This document shows, one piece after another, positions 43,988 to 53,707 of a DNA stretch of 64,000 bases. Both the position numbers and the translations under genes were made by a program. The stretch lies in assembly GCF_002868715.1 (NCBI RefSeq), contig NZ_PKLZ01000001.1:186001-250000 (forward strand), in the 5' to 3' direction. The notes beneath the pieces are model-generated. The model ran no database searches, was not told the DNA's origin, and saw only the letters and a program-made list of their open reading frames with translations. This stretch comes from Kineobactrum sediminis (GTDB taxonomy: Bacteria > Pseudomonadota > Gammaproteobacteria > Pseudomonadales > Halieaceae). How positions within the stretch are numbered: position 1 is the first letter of the stretch; each line of letters begins with the position of its first letter.

Positions 43988-44841
43988 GAAACAACACCCA
44001 ACGCCTGCTCGAGGAAAAACTCAATCTGTCCCTGCGGACCCTTGCGTCCTCTCCATGTAGCGGTCGCTTCCGCGAGTTTCTTGAATGCTTGTGTTGCACG
44101 ACACGCAGGATAAGCGGTAATTACCGGCTCTTGTCGCTGCAGGGCCCGGCGCAGGAATTCATCGTGAGGGACAAAACCGGCATAACGCACGGTTATATCC
44201 AGGTAACGATCAGTGACCCGGGCGATTTTCTGGTACAGCTCGCGGCCCTCCACGCTACTGCGGACCATATTTGCCAATACCTGGACATGTTGAACGCCGT
44301 GTTCCCGGGACAGGACCTTGATCAGGGCATAGGCATCGGTAATGGAAGCCGGCTCATTGCATACCACCACCAATACTTCGTGAGCGGCTGCCGCGAACAT
44401 GGTTACCGATTGGTTGATGCCGGCCGCCGTATCCACTATCAGCACGTCGACATCAGTCCCAAGTTCGGAAAAGGCATGAATAAGCCCACTGGATTCTGTC
44501 AGCGAGAGCTCTGCCATGCGCTGCACACCGGAGGATGCGGGAATGATCCGAACGCCCTCGGGGCCGGTCAGCACGATGTCATTCAGGTCGCAGTCGCCCT
44601 CCAGCACATGAGCAAGGGTGCGCTGGGGACTGAGCCCCAGCAATACATCGACGTTAGCCAGGCCGAGGTCTGCGTCAAACAGCCAGGTCTTGTTGCCTTT
44701 CATGGCAAGGGCCACGGCAAGATTCACCGAGACATTGGTCTTGCCGACGCCGCCCTTGCCACTGGCCACGGTAATCACCAGGGGGGTTGCCGCCTGCGCC
44801 CGCTCGCCGTCGGAAGCGGTCATGGCCTCATCCAAGAGCAT
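43984..44841 (-). CDS. flhG: FlhG/FleN MinD-like ATPase controlling flagellar number
   Basis: This 285-residue MinD-family ATPase has the deviant Walker A SGKGGVGKTN near residue 28, DADLGLANVDVLLGL, and VLIVDTAAGI. A C-terminal amphipathic segment (FKKLAEATATWRGRKG) fits membrane association. In polar flagellates it restrains FleQ and limits flagella to one. The ATG at 44841 is backed by GAGGTG and overlaps flhF by 14 bases. Confidence 0.95.
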   Translation of the reverse strand: MLLDEAMTASDGERAQAATPLVITVASGKGGVGKTNVSVNLAVALAMKGNKTWLFDADLGLANVDVLLGLSPQRTLAHVLEGDCDLNDIVLTGPEGVRIIPASSGVQRMAELSLTESSGLIHAFSELGTDVDVLIVDTAAGINQSVTMFAAAAHEVLVVVCNEPASITDAYALIKVLSREHGVQHVQVLANMVRSSVEGRELYQKIARVTDRYLDITVRYAGFVPHDEFLRRALQRQEPVITAYPACRATQAFKKLAEATATWRGRKGPQGQIEFFLEQALGVVS

Positions 44842-46171
44842 ATTGCACCTCGCCTATGTGCTGGGCCAGGGACTCAATATCCATTCGACGAGGTTCTGAC
44901 CGCATCAGCTCAACTGCGCGCTTGACCAGAAGGCGGGCATTGGCAGGCCGCAAATTCTGCGGCACATCCTGCCCGCTCGAAGAGAAAACCAGGGGGTGCT
45001 GGTGGCGCACCATGACACTCAGCAAGCCGCCGAGACTGGCGGCTTCATCCAGCTTGGTAGCGATGAGGCCCGCCAGCGGCAAACTGCCGAACAACATAGC
45101 GCTCTCCTCCAGGGCCTGGATCTGGGCATTGGCCGCCAGCACCAGATAGGGCAGCAAGGGGCGACCGGGGTTACGGGTGAGCTCCAGGATCTGCTCAAGG
45201 TGGTGATCATTGCGTCCGGTACCGGCCGTATCGACCAGCACCAGACGGGCGTGATCCAGACGGGCGATATGCCTGCTGACTTCCTCGGCGCAACCGGCTA
45301 CATAGACCGGGATATTGAGCATTCGTCCGTAGGTGAACAGGCGTTCACGCGCCCCCACACGACTGTCGTCGGCACTGATCATGGCCACTTGTTCGGAACC
45401 GAAGCGATGCGCGTAACGAGCCGCCAGCTTGGCAATTGTGGTGGTCTTGCCCACGCCGGTGGGGCCGACAAGCGCGATCGCGCCACCGTTCTCCAGGGGG
45501 TCTGCTTTAGCCACCGGCACCCGCCCGGCCAGCTCCCCCAATGCCTGGCGCCAGGCGCGAACCGGGTCGCGCTCATCGGCGGGAACGCGCGCGGCAAGCT
45601 CCTGCGCAAGCTGTGGCGAAAGCCCAAGGTGAATCAGGTTCCTGAGCAAATCCGCCCGCACCGGGCTCTTGCGGGAAAAGTCGTTCCAGGCGAGGCTGGA
45701 AAGCTGGCACTCAAGCATACGACGCAGTGCGTTGATCTCGTCCCGCATGTTCAACAGTGACGCATCATCGACGGGTACTGTTGCAGCCGAAGCCCCCGGG
45801 GCAGGCCGCAGTGGGGTTGATCGCGCGCGCTTTTCGGTGTCTTTCCGTGTATCAAAAACGTCCTGGTCTCGCTCGGCAGCCATCGCTGCGGGGGATTTTA
45901 CCCGCCCATCGGCATCGGGCTGCGGGGGAGTGTCGTAGTCAAGGAAGCTCACCGGCTGTTCGGGCCGCCGCTGTTCCCCGCCGGCTCGCTCCACCGGCTT
46001 TTTATCTGTGGAGTACGGCATCAGGGATTCATCATAACCGACGGCCGCTACCACTTCCAGACCATCGGCGACCTGCTGTGATGACAGAATGACGGCGTCC
46101 GGACCCTGCTCATCGCGCACCATTTTCAGGGCCTGTCGCATATCCGGTGCCGTGTAGCGCTTGATCTGCAT
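44828..46171 (-). CDS. flhF: FlhF SRP-type GTPase for polar flagellum placement
   Basis: This 447-residue protein has a basic N-terminus (MQIKRYTAPDMRQALKMVRDEQGPDAVILSS) typical of FlhF, a variable B region (about 80-210), and the SRP GTPase NG domain with GPTGVGKTTTIAKLAARY, DTAGTGRND and ATKLDEAASLGGLLS. It recruits the first basal-body parts to the pole. AAGGAAA precedes its ATG. It lies between flhA and flhG. Confidence 0.96.
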   Translation of the reverse strand: MQIKRYTAPDMRQALKMVRDEQGPDAVILSSQQVADGLEVVAAVGYDESLMPYSTDKKPVERAGGEQRRPEQPVSFLDYDTPPQPDADGRVKSPAAMAAERDQDVFDTRKDTEKRARSTPLRPAPGASAATVPVDDASLLNMRDEINALRRMLECQLSSLAWNDFSRKSPVRADLLRNLIHLGLSPQLAQELAARVPADERDPVRAWRQALGELAGRVPVAKADPLENGGAIALVGPTGVGKTTTIAKLAARYAHRFGSEQVAMISADDSRVGARERLFTYGRMLNIPVYVAGCAEEVSRHIARLDHARLVLVDTAGTGRNDHHLEQILELTRNPGRPLLPYLVLAANAQIQALEESAMLFGSLPLAGLIATKLDEAASLGGLLSVMVRHQHPLVFSSSGQDVPQNLRPANARLLVKRAVELMRSEPRRMDIESLAQHIGEVQYALG

Positions 46172-46201
46172 GAATGGGTTTCCTTTTTACTTATGTTCGC
46201 G

Positions 46202-48304
46202 TCACGCGACATTGGTCAGTGAACGTGTAACCGATCGAACCAGCCGCAGCTGCTTGTCCTCCGGTATCTCATTGTGGGCCAGTACGTGCAGCCCGGGCAC
46301 CGTCTGGCGGGCAAACCGGGCCAGCATCTGGCGGATGCCAGGGGGCACCAGCAGCACCGCGGGCTCCCCTCGTAATTCCTGGTCCTGGGCACTGGATTGC
46401 AGCGTTTCCTGGATTCGCTCCGCCAGCCCCGGCTCCAGTGCCGAGGTATTGCCCTGCTGCACCAGCTGCAGCAGCAACTGCTCCAGCTCCGGTGCCAGGG
46501 TCACCACCGGCAGCTCCATCGCCATACCGTTTATTTCCTGCACAATCTGGCGACCCAGGGCGACCCGAACCTCCGCCAGCAAAGTGTCAATATCCTGACT
46601 GCGTGCGCCGTGTTCCACCAACGCCTCACAGATGCCGCGAAAATTGCGAATCGGTATTTTTTCCATCAGTAACTGCTGCAATATCCGCACCACGGTAGAC
46701 AACGGCAGGATCTTGGGCGTGAGGTCTTCTACCAGTCTGGGTGCGGTCTTGGCGAGCTGGTCGAACAGATGCTGTACCTCCTGGTGGCCAAGCAATTCGT
46801 GGGCGTGTTTTTTCAGGACCTGGCTCATGTGGGTGGCGATGACGGTGGCCGAGTCGGCCACCGTGTAGCCGAGGGTCTGTGCGTGCTCCCGGCTACCCGG
46901 ATCAATCCATACCGCGGGCATGCCAAAAGCGGGGTCGGTTGCCGCCAGCCCCTGCACCGTACCGGTAATCCCGCCGGGGTTGATGGCCAGCTCCCGGTCC
47001 GGTCGCACGTCAGCTTCCGCACAGGGCACACCGAACACCGACATGCGGTACTGGTTTGGCGCCAGCTCCAGGTTATCCCGGATATGCACTGCCGGGATCA
47101 GAAACCCAAGCGACTGCGACAGCTTCTTGCGTACACCCTTGATCCGACCCATCAGCTCACCGCCCTGCTGCCGGTCAACCAGCGGGACCAGGCGATAGCC
47201 CACTTCCAGCCCTACGGGATCTACCTGGGATATATCATCCCAGCCAAAATCCTTTACCGGCTCGGTTTCCGCACTCGGCGCTTCCGAGGGTTCATGTAAC
47301 GCCATGCTCTCGGCTTTTTGAATCCGCTTGTGCAATAGCCACGAGGCACCACCCGCGGCCGCCGCCAGCAGCAAAAATGAAAAATTGGGCATGCCGGGAA
47401 TAAGCCCCATCAGGGCCAGCAGCCCGCCGGTATATGCCAACACCTTGGGCTTGCCGAACAACTGCGAGAACAACTCCTGGCCCATATCCTGCGGCCGCGA
47501 CATGCGGGTAACAATCATTGCCACCGAGGTGGAAAGCAGCAGCGCCGGAATCTGGGCAACCAGCCCGTCACCCACGGTGAGCAAGGCGTAGCGTTCCACT
47601 GCATCACCAAAACTCATGCCGCGCTGTATGGTGCCTATCAACAGGCCGCCCACAATATTGATCACCAGAATGATGATCCCCGCCACGGCGTCGCCACGGA
47701 CAAATTTACTGGCCCCATCCATGGCGCCGTAAAAGTCGGCTTCCTGGCGAATCTCTTCGCGACGGGCCCGGGCTTCGTGCTGGTCGATCAGGCCGGCGTT
47801 CACATCGGCATCAATGGCCATCTGCTTGCCGGGCATCGCGTCGAGGGTAAAGCGGGCCGTCACTTCCGAAACCCGCGTGGCACCCTTGGTCACCACCACA
47901 AAATTGATAATCACCAGGATGGCAAAGACCACCAGGCCCACCGCATAGTTACCGCCAATAACAAACTCGCCAAAGGCCTGGATAACCTTACCGGCGGCAT
48001 CTGCTCCAGTATGTCCCTCCAGCAGCACCACGCGGGTTGAGGCGATATTCAACGCCAGTCGCAGCAGCGTACCCAACAGCAGGACGGTGGGAAACACGCC
48101 GAATTCGAGTGGTTTCATGATGTAGATCACACCAAGAATAACGGCAATTGACAGGGTAATATTGAAGGTGAACAGGATATCGAGTAATGCCGCAGGCAGC
48201 GGCAAGACCACCATCGCCAGCACCAGCAACACCATGGCGGGGCCACCGAGACCCATCAGGCCTATACGCTGTACAATCGCCGGGAAATTGACGTTATTGG
48301 CCAA
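46202..48304 (-). CDS. flhA: Flagellar export gate protein FlhA
   Basis: This 700-residue protein has about eight N-terminal membrane helices, the conserved FHIPEP-region loop (VNAGLIDQHEARARREEI, FYGAMDGASKFVRGDA), and a large cytoplasmic domain that binds export chaperones. It starts at TTG with GGAGGAGG eight bases ahead. A sigma54-type element lies 35-50 bases upstream in the flhB-flhA gap, so flhA probably begins a new transcript leading into flhF, flhG and fliA. Confidence 0.97.
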   Translation of the reverse strand: MANNVNFPAIVQRIGLMGLGGPAMVLLVLAMVVLPLPAALLDILFTFNITLSIAVILGVIYIMKPLEFGVFPTVLLLGTLLRLALNIASTRVVLLEGHTGADAAGKVIQAFGEFVIGGNYAVGLVVFAILVIINFVVVTKGATRVSEVTARFTLDAMPGKQMAIDADVNAGLIDQHEARARREEIRQEADFYGAMDGASKFVRGDAVAGIIILVINIVGGLLIGTIQRGMSFGDAVERYALLTVGDGLVAQIPALLLSTSVAMIVTRMSRPQDMGQELFSQLFGKPKVLAYTGGLLALMGLIPGMPNFSFLLLAAAAGGASWLLHKRIQKAESMALHEPSEAPSAETEPVKDFGWDDISQVDPVGLEVGYRLVPLVDRQQGGELMGRIKGVRKKLSQSLGFLIPAVHIRDNLELAPNQYRMSVFGVPCAEADVRPDRELAINPGGITGTVQGLAATDPAFGMPAVWIDPGSREHAQTLGYTVADSATVIATHMSQVLKKHAHELLGHQEVQHLFDQLAKTAPRLVEDLTPKILPLSTVVRILQQLLMEKIPIRNFRGICEALVEHGARSQDIDTLLAEVRVALGRQIVQEINGMAMELPVVTLAPELEQLLLQLVQQGNTSALEPGLAERIQETLQSSAQDQELRGEPAVLLVPPGIRQMLARFARQTVPGLHVLAHNEIPEDKQLRLVRSVTRSLTNVA

Positions 48305-48338
48305 GACTCAACCCTCCTCCGTATCAACTTCATGTGCT

Positions 48339-48353
48339 GCAAATTCCGGGCCA
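48339..48353 (-). promoter_or_regulatory. Sigma54-type promoter before flhA
   Basis: On the minus strand TGGCCC-N5-TTGC (48353 down to 48339) matches the consensus TGGCAC-N5-TTGC with one mismatch and exact spacing, in the short gap between flhB and flhA. In Pseudomonas the flhA-flhF-fleN operon is also sigma54/FleQ-dependent. Confidence 0.6.
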
Positions 48354-48378
48354 GAACAGGCGCGCCGGACAAGGGGAT

Positions 48379-49518
48379 TTATGTCTGTCCTGTCGGTTCG
48401 TCGGGGTCTACGATCGGGTTGGGCGGTGCCGGTGGCGAAGTCTCCGGGGGCCGGGTGCGCACCTGGTAGACCCAGGTGAGAACCTCGGCCACGGCAACAT
48501 AGAGTTTTGGTGGTATCGGCTGGCCGATATCGACACTGGCGTACAATGCCCGGGCCAATGGCGGCGCTTCAAGCAAGGGCACACCCGCCTCCTCCCCAAT
48601 CTCACGAATCGCCAGCGCCACCAGTTCAACCCCTTTGGCAACCACTATGGGTGCGGCCATGGCGCCCGACTCATAGCGCACGGCTACGGCAAAGTGGGTG
48701 GGGTTGGTGATAATCACGTCGGCATCCGGTACATCCGACATCATTCGTCGGTTGGCCATTTCCATCTGCAGGTTGCGGATACGGCTCTTCACCTCTGGCC
48801 GGCCGTCCGTATCTTTCATTTCCTCTTTGACTTCCTGTCGCGTCATGCGCATTTGCTTCATATGCGTAGCCAGCTGGAAGGGCACGTCCACCGCGGCGAT
48901 CACCAGCAGCGATGCGCTCATCACAAACAGGGCCAGTGTCGCCAGCCAGACACTCTCGCCAATCGCGGAAATTACCGGCAGGCGCGACAGGGACAGGAAT
49001 CTGTCCGCCACAAGCCACAGGAAAAAACCGGCGGCAATACCCACCACCAGGAACTTGGCCATGGCCTTGATCAGCTCCATCAGGCCCTGGGCGCCAAAAA
49101 TACGCTTCAGCCCCTTGAGCGGGTCCATCCTGCTCAGCTTCGGTGCCATCGCCTGGCTACTGAACAACCAGCCACCGAGTAATGCCGGCGCCGCCAGTGC
49201 CGTCAGTGTCAGTGCGCCGAGTAAGGGAATGAGCACCAGAATCGATTCAGTGGCCAGCTCCGACAGTTTGCGCACCATGTAGCCGTCGTCAAATACCTCC
49301 GCCCGCTCAATCTGGAAACCGGTGGTGAGCAGAGCCACAAAGCGCGACACAAACCAGTCACCCGAGATCATCAGGGTGGCCGAACCCACCAGCATCACCA
49401 GGGTCATGGTCAGCTCACGTGATCGCGGAACCTCGCCCTTGTCCCGGCTTTCCTGTAGTTTCTTGGGGGTGGGCTCTTCTGTGCGTTCCTGGCCGCCGCC
49501 GCTCTCTTCCTCGGCCAT
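48379..49518 (-). CDS. flhB: Flagellar export switch protein FlhB
   Basis: This 379-residue FlhB starts MAEEESGGGQERTEEPTPKKLQESRDKG and has four membrane helices, then a cytoplasmic domain with the self-cleaving NPTH motif (VIITNPTHFAVAVRY, about residue 265). Cleavage switches export from hook to filament. The start at 49518 shares one base with the fliR stop; an in-frame GTG at 49536 lies inside fliR. The C-terminal tail is rich in proline and acid. Confidence 0.96.
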   Translation of the reverse strand: MAEEESGGGQERTEEPTPKKLQESRDKGEVPRSRELTMTLVMLVGSATLMISGDWFVSRFVALLTTGFQIERAEVFDDGYMVRKLSELATESILVLIPLLGALTLTALAAPALLGGWLFSSQAMAPKLSRMDPLKGLKRIFGAQGLMELIKAMAKFLVVGIAAGFFLWLVADRFLSLSRLPVISAIGESVWLATLALFVMSASLLVIAAVDVPFQLATHMKQMRMTRQEVKEEMKDTDGRPEVKSRIRNLQMEMANRRMMSDVPDADVIITNPTHFAVAVRYESGAMAAPIVVAKGVELVALAIREIGEEAGVPLLEAPPLARALYASVDIGQPIPPKLYVAVAEVLTWVYQVRTRPPETSPPAPPNPIVDPDEPTGQT

Positions 49519-50306
49519 CAGTTCACCATCAGCCACAGGTTGCCGATCGTACTGGTGGCCTGTTCAATCAAGAATATCAGCGAGACTTCCAGCGAAGGCA
49601 GCGTAATAATCAACACGACCAGCCCGACAATAATGGTCAACGGCAGGCCAATCGCGAACAGGTTAAGCGTGGGTGCCGCACGGCTGATCACGCCGATGGA
49701 CATATTCACGATCAGCACGGCTGTTGCCGCGGGCAACGCCACTTTCAGGGCACCGAGGAATAGGGTGGTCCCCCAGGAAGCTATCGTCCAGAAAGCCTCG
49801 GGAGACAGGCCACCGGCACTTACCGGCAACAACTGGAAACTGTCCACAATCAGGGCCACGATCATCAGGTGACCGTCAAAGGACAAAAACAATAGCATTG
49901 CCAGCAACAGGTGCAACTGACTCAGCACCGGCACCTGCACCCCATTCTGGCTGTCGATGAAGATGGCGAAGCCCAGCCCCATACTCATGGAAACGGTTTG
50001 TATACCAATGACGATGGCATCAAAAACCAGCTGCAGGATAAAACCCGCCGCGATACCGATAAGAATCTGTTGCATCACCAACAACAGTGCCTGGGCCGAG
50101 AAAGGGGCCACATCAGGACCGGGAGGCAGCATGGGGAAAATGGCAAGTGAACAGGCAAACGCCAGGGTCACGCGAACCCTTGTGGGAATGTAACGGGCAC
50201 CGAACAAAGGTGCCACCATGAACATGGCAGCTACCCGGAACAGGGTCCAGAGAAACTGCCCCAGCCAGTCGAGCAGCGAGGCCTCACTGAACTCATAGGG
50301 CGTCAT
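49518..50306 (-). CDS. fliR: Flagellar export gate protein FliR
   Basis: This 262-residue membrane protein has about six hydrophobic segments and the FliR pattern (LLDWLGQFLWTLFRVAAMFMVAPLFG near the start, GVISRAAPTLNLFAIGLPLTI late). It forms the FliPQR export pore. It overlaps fliQ by 4 bases and flhB by 1. Confidence 0.96.
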   Translation of the reverse strand: MTPYEFSEASLLDWLGQFLWTLFRVAAMFMVAPLFGARYIPTRVRVTLAFACSLAIFPMLPPGPDVAPFSAQALLLVMQQILIGIAAGFILQLVFDAIVIGIQTVSMSMGLGFAIFIDSQNGVQVPVLSQLHLLLAMLLFLSFDGHLMIVALIVDSFQLLPVSAGGLSPEAFWTIASWGTTLFLGALKVALPAATAVLIVNMSIGVISRAAPTLNLFAIGLPLTIIVGLVVLIITLPSLEVSLIFLIEQATSTIGNLWLMVN

Positions 50307-50578
50307 TGCAGCCCAATCAGTTCCGGAATACTCATGATCAGTTCACGCGAGAACGAAACAATCAATTCAAGCATCCAGGCGCCGCTCAGCATCAGGGCTA
50401 TAGCCAGAACAATCAACTTGGGAATGAAACTCAGGGTCATCTCATTGATTGATGTGGCCGCCTGGAACATGCCAATCAGCAAGCCCGTAGCCAGGGCGGA
50501 TAGCAGCAGGGGCGCCACCAGTAAGGCAATGACCCACAGCGACTGGCGCCCCACTTCAACGACGAGATCCGGAGACAT
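50303..50578 (-). CDS. fliQ: Flagellar export gate protein FliQ
   Basis: This 91-residue protein has two membrane helices and the family core LLIGMFQAATSINEMTLSFIPK. It is the usual length for FliQ and lies between fliP and fliR with 1- and 4-base overlaps. Confidence 0.97.
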   Translation of the reverse strand: MSPDLVVEVGRQSLWVIALLVAPLLLSALATGLLIGMFQAATSINEMTLSFIPKLIVLAIALMLSGAWMLELIVSFSRELIMSIPELIGLQ

Positions 50579-51330
50579 CAGACAACTCCCGTATAAAAAC
50601 TTGCGGCGAGTGTACCCATTACCAGGCTCCAGCCATCAATCAACACAAACAACATCAGCTTGAATGGCAGTGATACCACCATGGGCGACAACATGATCAT
50701 GCCCATCGACATCAGCACGCTGGCCACCGCGAGATCAATAATCACAAAGGGGATAAACAGGAGGAACCCGATCTGGAAAGCGGTTTTCAGCTCGCTGGTG
50801 AGGAACGCCGGAATCAGCAATGTAAACGGCACGTCGGCGGGTGACTCGAAACCCTCTTCATAACCACCCAAACCCGCAAACATCGCCAGGTCACTTTCCC
50901 GCACCTGGTTACTCATGAATTGGTGTATCGGCTTTATCCCTGTTGTTATCGCTTCCTGCATGGTGATCTCTTCACTCATGTAGGGCTCAACAGACAGCTC
51001 ATAAAGCTCGGTGGTAACCGGGGCCATCACGAACAGGGTAAGAAAGAGCGCCAGACCGATCAACACCTGGTTGGAAGGCGTGGTACCCGTACCCAGCGCC
51101 TGGCGCAGGATAGCCAGCACCACAATAATCCGGGTGAAGGAGGTAAACATCAACAGGATGGACGGCAACAGGGTCAGCACCGTCATCAGCACCAGCACCT
51201 GGATGGTCAGGCTCCAGGTCTGGCTGCCGTCCTCGGCAGGCATGACCTTCAACAGCTCGAGATCACCGGGCGCAGCCTGTGCGAATATCGGTAACAGGGC
51301 GGTTGCCAGTGCGACCAGCGCCCACCTCAT
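50578..51330 (-). CDS. fliP: Flagellar export gate protein FliP
   Basis: This 250-residue protein has an N-terminal signal-like segment (MRWALVALATALLPIFAQAA), then four membrane helices with the signatures FTRIIVVLAILRQALGTGTTPSNQV and FVIIDLAVASVLMSMGM. It is the largest subunit of the FliPQR pore. Its first four bases overlap the fliO stop. Confidence 0.97.
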   Translation of the reverse strand: MRWALVALATALLPIFAQAAPGDLELLKVMPAEDGSQTWSLTIQVLVLMTVLTLLPSILLMFTSFTRIIVVLAILRQALGTGTTPSNQVLIGLALFLTLFVMAPVTTELYELSVEPYMSEEITMQEAITTGIKPIHQFMSNQVRESDLAMFAGLGGYEEGFESPADVPFTLLIPAFLTSELKTAFQIGFLLFIPFVIIDLAVASVLMSMGMIMLSPMVVSLPFKLMLFVLIDGWSLVMGTLAASFYTGVV

Positions 51331-51719
51331 GGTCTGGCGCCACTTTGCGCGGTCTTCAGGTGCCGCTCAAAATCACCCGACTCGCCTGTCGCAATGCCGT
51401 CGAGCCGGGTAATCCGCCCGGGCACCACGCCCAGCAGTATCTTCTGGCCTTCCACTTCAACCAGCAACAGGCGCTCGCGGGTGCCCAGGGATAACTGCCC
51501 CAGCATGCGAATCGGGCCCTCGCCGCCACGGTTCAGGAACTTCATTACCGAGGCGCGCCGGGCCAGCCAGGCAAGCGCAAATACCAGCAGGATCACCACA
51601 CCCAGGCCCATCACCATACGCAGCATGTTGCCCGCTGCATCAGCGGCAATCATTTCCTGCGCGTGAACATGACGGGCACTGCCGGAGAGGGCAACAATCA
51701 GTAACCATGCGCATCTCAT
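51327..51719 (-). CDS. fliO: Flagellar biosynthesis protein FliO
   Basis: This 130-residue protein has a cleavable-looking N-terminal segment (MRCAWLLIVALSGSARHVHA), one membrane helix (VMGLGVVILLVFALAWLA, about 35-53) and a small beta-rich C-terminal domain (MLGQLSLGTRERLLLVEVEGQKILLGV). FliO helps assemble FliP. ATGA overlaps place it between fliN and fliP. Confidence 0.93.
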   Translation of the reverse strand: MRCAWLLIVALSGSARHVHAQEMIAADAAGNMLRMVMGLGVVILLVFALAWLARRASVMKFLNRGGEGPIRMLGQLSLGTRERLLLVEVEGQKILLGVVPGRITRLDGIATGESGDFERHLKTAQSGARP

Positions 51720-52093
51720 TGCAGTTTTTTTACACGTTCCGAGGGGCTGATAACGTCCGTAAGCCTGATACCGAACTTTTCGTTAACCACCACCACTTCA
51801 CCGTGAGCGACCAGGGTGCCGTTGACGAACACGTCCAGCGGCTCGCCTGCCACCCGGTCCAGCTCCACGACGGAACCCTGGTTCAGTTGCAGCAGGTTGC
51901 GGATACTGATGGACGTTCGCCCCACTTCCATCGACAACGTAACCGGTACGTCGACGATCATATCGAGATTGACATCGCTATGGCCGAGTTCGCCGGTGGG
52001 CTCAAAGGTTTCGAAACCGGCCGTTTCCAGTCCGGACGTCGGGTCGGTTTCCGGGGTCTTGCCAGCACCCTGGTCCTGGTTATCGTTTGCCAC
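51716..52093 (-). CDS. fliN: Flagellar motor switch protein FliN
   Basis: This 125-residue FliN has an acidic N-terminus and a C-terminal SpoA domain (VPVTLSMEVGRTSISIRNLLQLNQGSVVELDR, GEVVVVNEKFGIRL). GTG at 52093, preceded by AAGGA, gives the usual MANDNQDQ-like start and a 25-base gap after fliM. The longer frame to 52141 would overlap fliM. It forms the lower C-ring. Confidence 0.95.
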   Translation of the reverse strand: MANDNQDQGAGKTPETDPTSGLETAGFETFEPTGELGHSDVNLDMIVDVPVTLSMEVGRTSISIRNLLQLNQGSVVELDRVAGEPLDVFVNGTLVAHGEVVVVNEKFGIRLTDVISPSERVKKLQ

Positions 52094-52118
52094 TTTGCCT
52101 GTCCTTTTTACTTGCCTG

Positions 52119-53102
52119 TTAGTTTTTGACGCTGCGCACAAGCCGTTTGGAGATCTTTACGGCATACTTGTTTTTCGACAGTCCGACCGGTCCTTCAAAC
52201 AACGGGACTTTTTCGACATAGACGGTGGCAGCGTCGGGAATATCCAGCGGAATGACATCGCCCGGGCGCATGCGCACAAGATCCCTCACCGTAATCCGCT
52301 TGCGACAGAGCACGACGCTGACGTCTACCTCCGCGTCCTGGATCTCGTCGCGAAGGGCAAGCATCCAGCGCTCATCCTTCTCCATCCGGTCCGAGGCCAT
52401 ACCGGAATCCAGTGCTTCCCGAATGGGCTCGATGGAAGAATAGGGAATCGTGAAATGCACCTCACCGGTAGCGCCCCCCAGTTCAATCTCAAAACGGCTG
52501 ACAACAACAAGCTCGGAAGGGCTGACGATATTGGCAAACTGGGGATTGATTTCCATATTGTGAAATGAAAAATCAACATCCATTACCGGCTTCCAGGCCT
52601 CTTTCAGATCATTGAAGATTAGCGCACGCAGCCGCTCGATAATCCGCGACTCCACCGGGGTGAACTCGCGACCCTCAATACGTGCGTAAAAGCTGCCATC
52701 GCCACCAAAATAACTGTCCACCACGGCAAAAATAAGACGCGCATCCAGTACCAGCAGGCTGGTGCCGCGCAACGGCGGTACCGAGACAATATTGAGACTG
52801 GTGGGTAGTGGCAGGGTACGCATGTAGTCCTGGAACTTGACCATGTCCACTGCCGTCACGGAAATCTCTGCAGTCCGGCGCAGCATATTGAACAGGCCCA
52901 GCCGCAAATAACGCGCGAAGCGCTCGTTGATCATCTCCAGGGTCGGGAGGCGACCGCGAACAATACGGTCCTGGCTGGAGAGGTCAAAGGATTGCACTTC
53001 GCCCTCAACAGCGGTACCCCCATTGGACTCCACATCACCGGAATCCACACCATAAAGCAGTGCGTCAATTTCGTCCTGTGACAGAATATCCTGCTGGCTC
53101 AT
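52119..53102 (-). CDS. fliM: Flagellar motor switch protein FliM
   Basis: This 327-residue FliM has the N-terminal CheY-P-binding peptide LSQDEIDALL at about 7-16, the central CheC-like fold, and a C-terminal SpoA domain. It bridges FliG and FliN and receives the chemotaxis signal. It lies between fliL and fliN in the fliLMNOPQR-flhB operon. Confidence 0.97.
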   Translation of the reverse strand: MSQQDILSQDEIDALLYGVDSGDVESNGGTAVEGEVQSFDLSSQDRIVRGRLPTLEMINERFARYLRLGLFNMLRRTAEISVTAVDMVKFQDYMRTLPLPTSLNIVSVPPLRGTSLLVLDARLIFAVVDSYFGGDGSFYARIEGREFTPVESRIIERLRALIFNDLKEAWKPVMDVDFSFHNMEINPQFANIVSPSELVVVSRFEIELGGATGEVHFTIPYSSIEPIREALDSGMASDRMEKDERWMLALRDEIQDAEVDVSVVLCRKRITVRDLVRMRPGDVIPLDIPDAATVYVEKVPLFEGPVGLSKNKYAVKISKRLVRSVKN

Positions 53103-53114
53103 ACGGGCTCCGCC

Positions 53115-53648
53115 TTACTGAACAACGAGCGATGTGAAATACAGGTCTTCAACCCCGGCGGGTTCCGCCAGATTTTTCAGTACACGCCTGATTTCGGCCA
53201 GCGCTTCCTGGCGCAGGCTTTCCTTGCCCTCAACCGTGGCAATCGATTCCGGCGACTGGGACGACAGCAGCATTAACAGATTGTTACGTATGAGGGGATC
53301 GTGTTTTTCTACGGCATTCACGACGTCAGTGTTACGCGTCATCAACTCGACGGTAACCTGCAGAAAACGGGTGCCCGGTGTCGACAGGTTGACGATGAAG
53401 GGCTCGGCCATCTTGTGGTAAATCGGGGGGCCTTTGGCTTTTTCTTCTTTTACCGAATCTTCGCCCGCGACCACCTCAGCGGTGTCGCCGTCCTCTGTTT
53501 TTAACAGGAAATAAACGCCGGCACCTACCCCGGCAGACATCAGCAGGCTCACCAGCAGACTAACCACCAGTAATTTACCTACCCCGGGTGAAGCGGCTGC
53601 TGCCTTACCAACCACTATGTCGTCATCAATCTCGTTGGGATCTGCCAT
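53115..53648 (-). CDS. fliL: Flagellar basal-body-associated protein FliL
   Basis: This 177-residue protein has a short acidic N-terminus, one membrane helix (about 27-49, LLVVSLLVSLLMSAGVGAGVYFLL) and a periplasmic domain with EPFIVNLSTPGTRFLQVTVELM. FliL supports stator function. The frame is open to 53774, but that stretch is not FliL-like and contains the sigma54 element; the ATG at 53648 is the natural start. It heads the fliLMNOPQR-flhB operon. Confidence 0.94.
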   Translation of the reverse strand: MADPNEIDDDIVVGKAAAASPGVGKLLVVSLLVSLLMSAGVGAGVYFLLKTEDGDTAEVVAGEDSVKEEKAKGPPIYHKMAEPFIVNLSTPGTRFLQVTVELMTRNTDVVNAVEKHDPLIRNNLLMLLSSQSPESIATVEGKESLRQEALAEIRRVLKNLAEPAGVEDLYFTSLVVQ

Positions 53649-53707
53649 GTGTACCCTGTGCCTCGCGTGTGGATGTAAAAAAACCGCCACATCATACCAC
53701 CGTCTTT

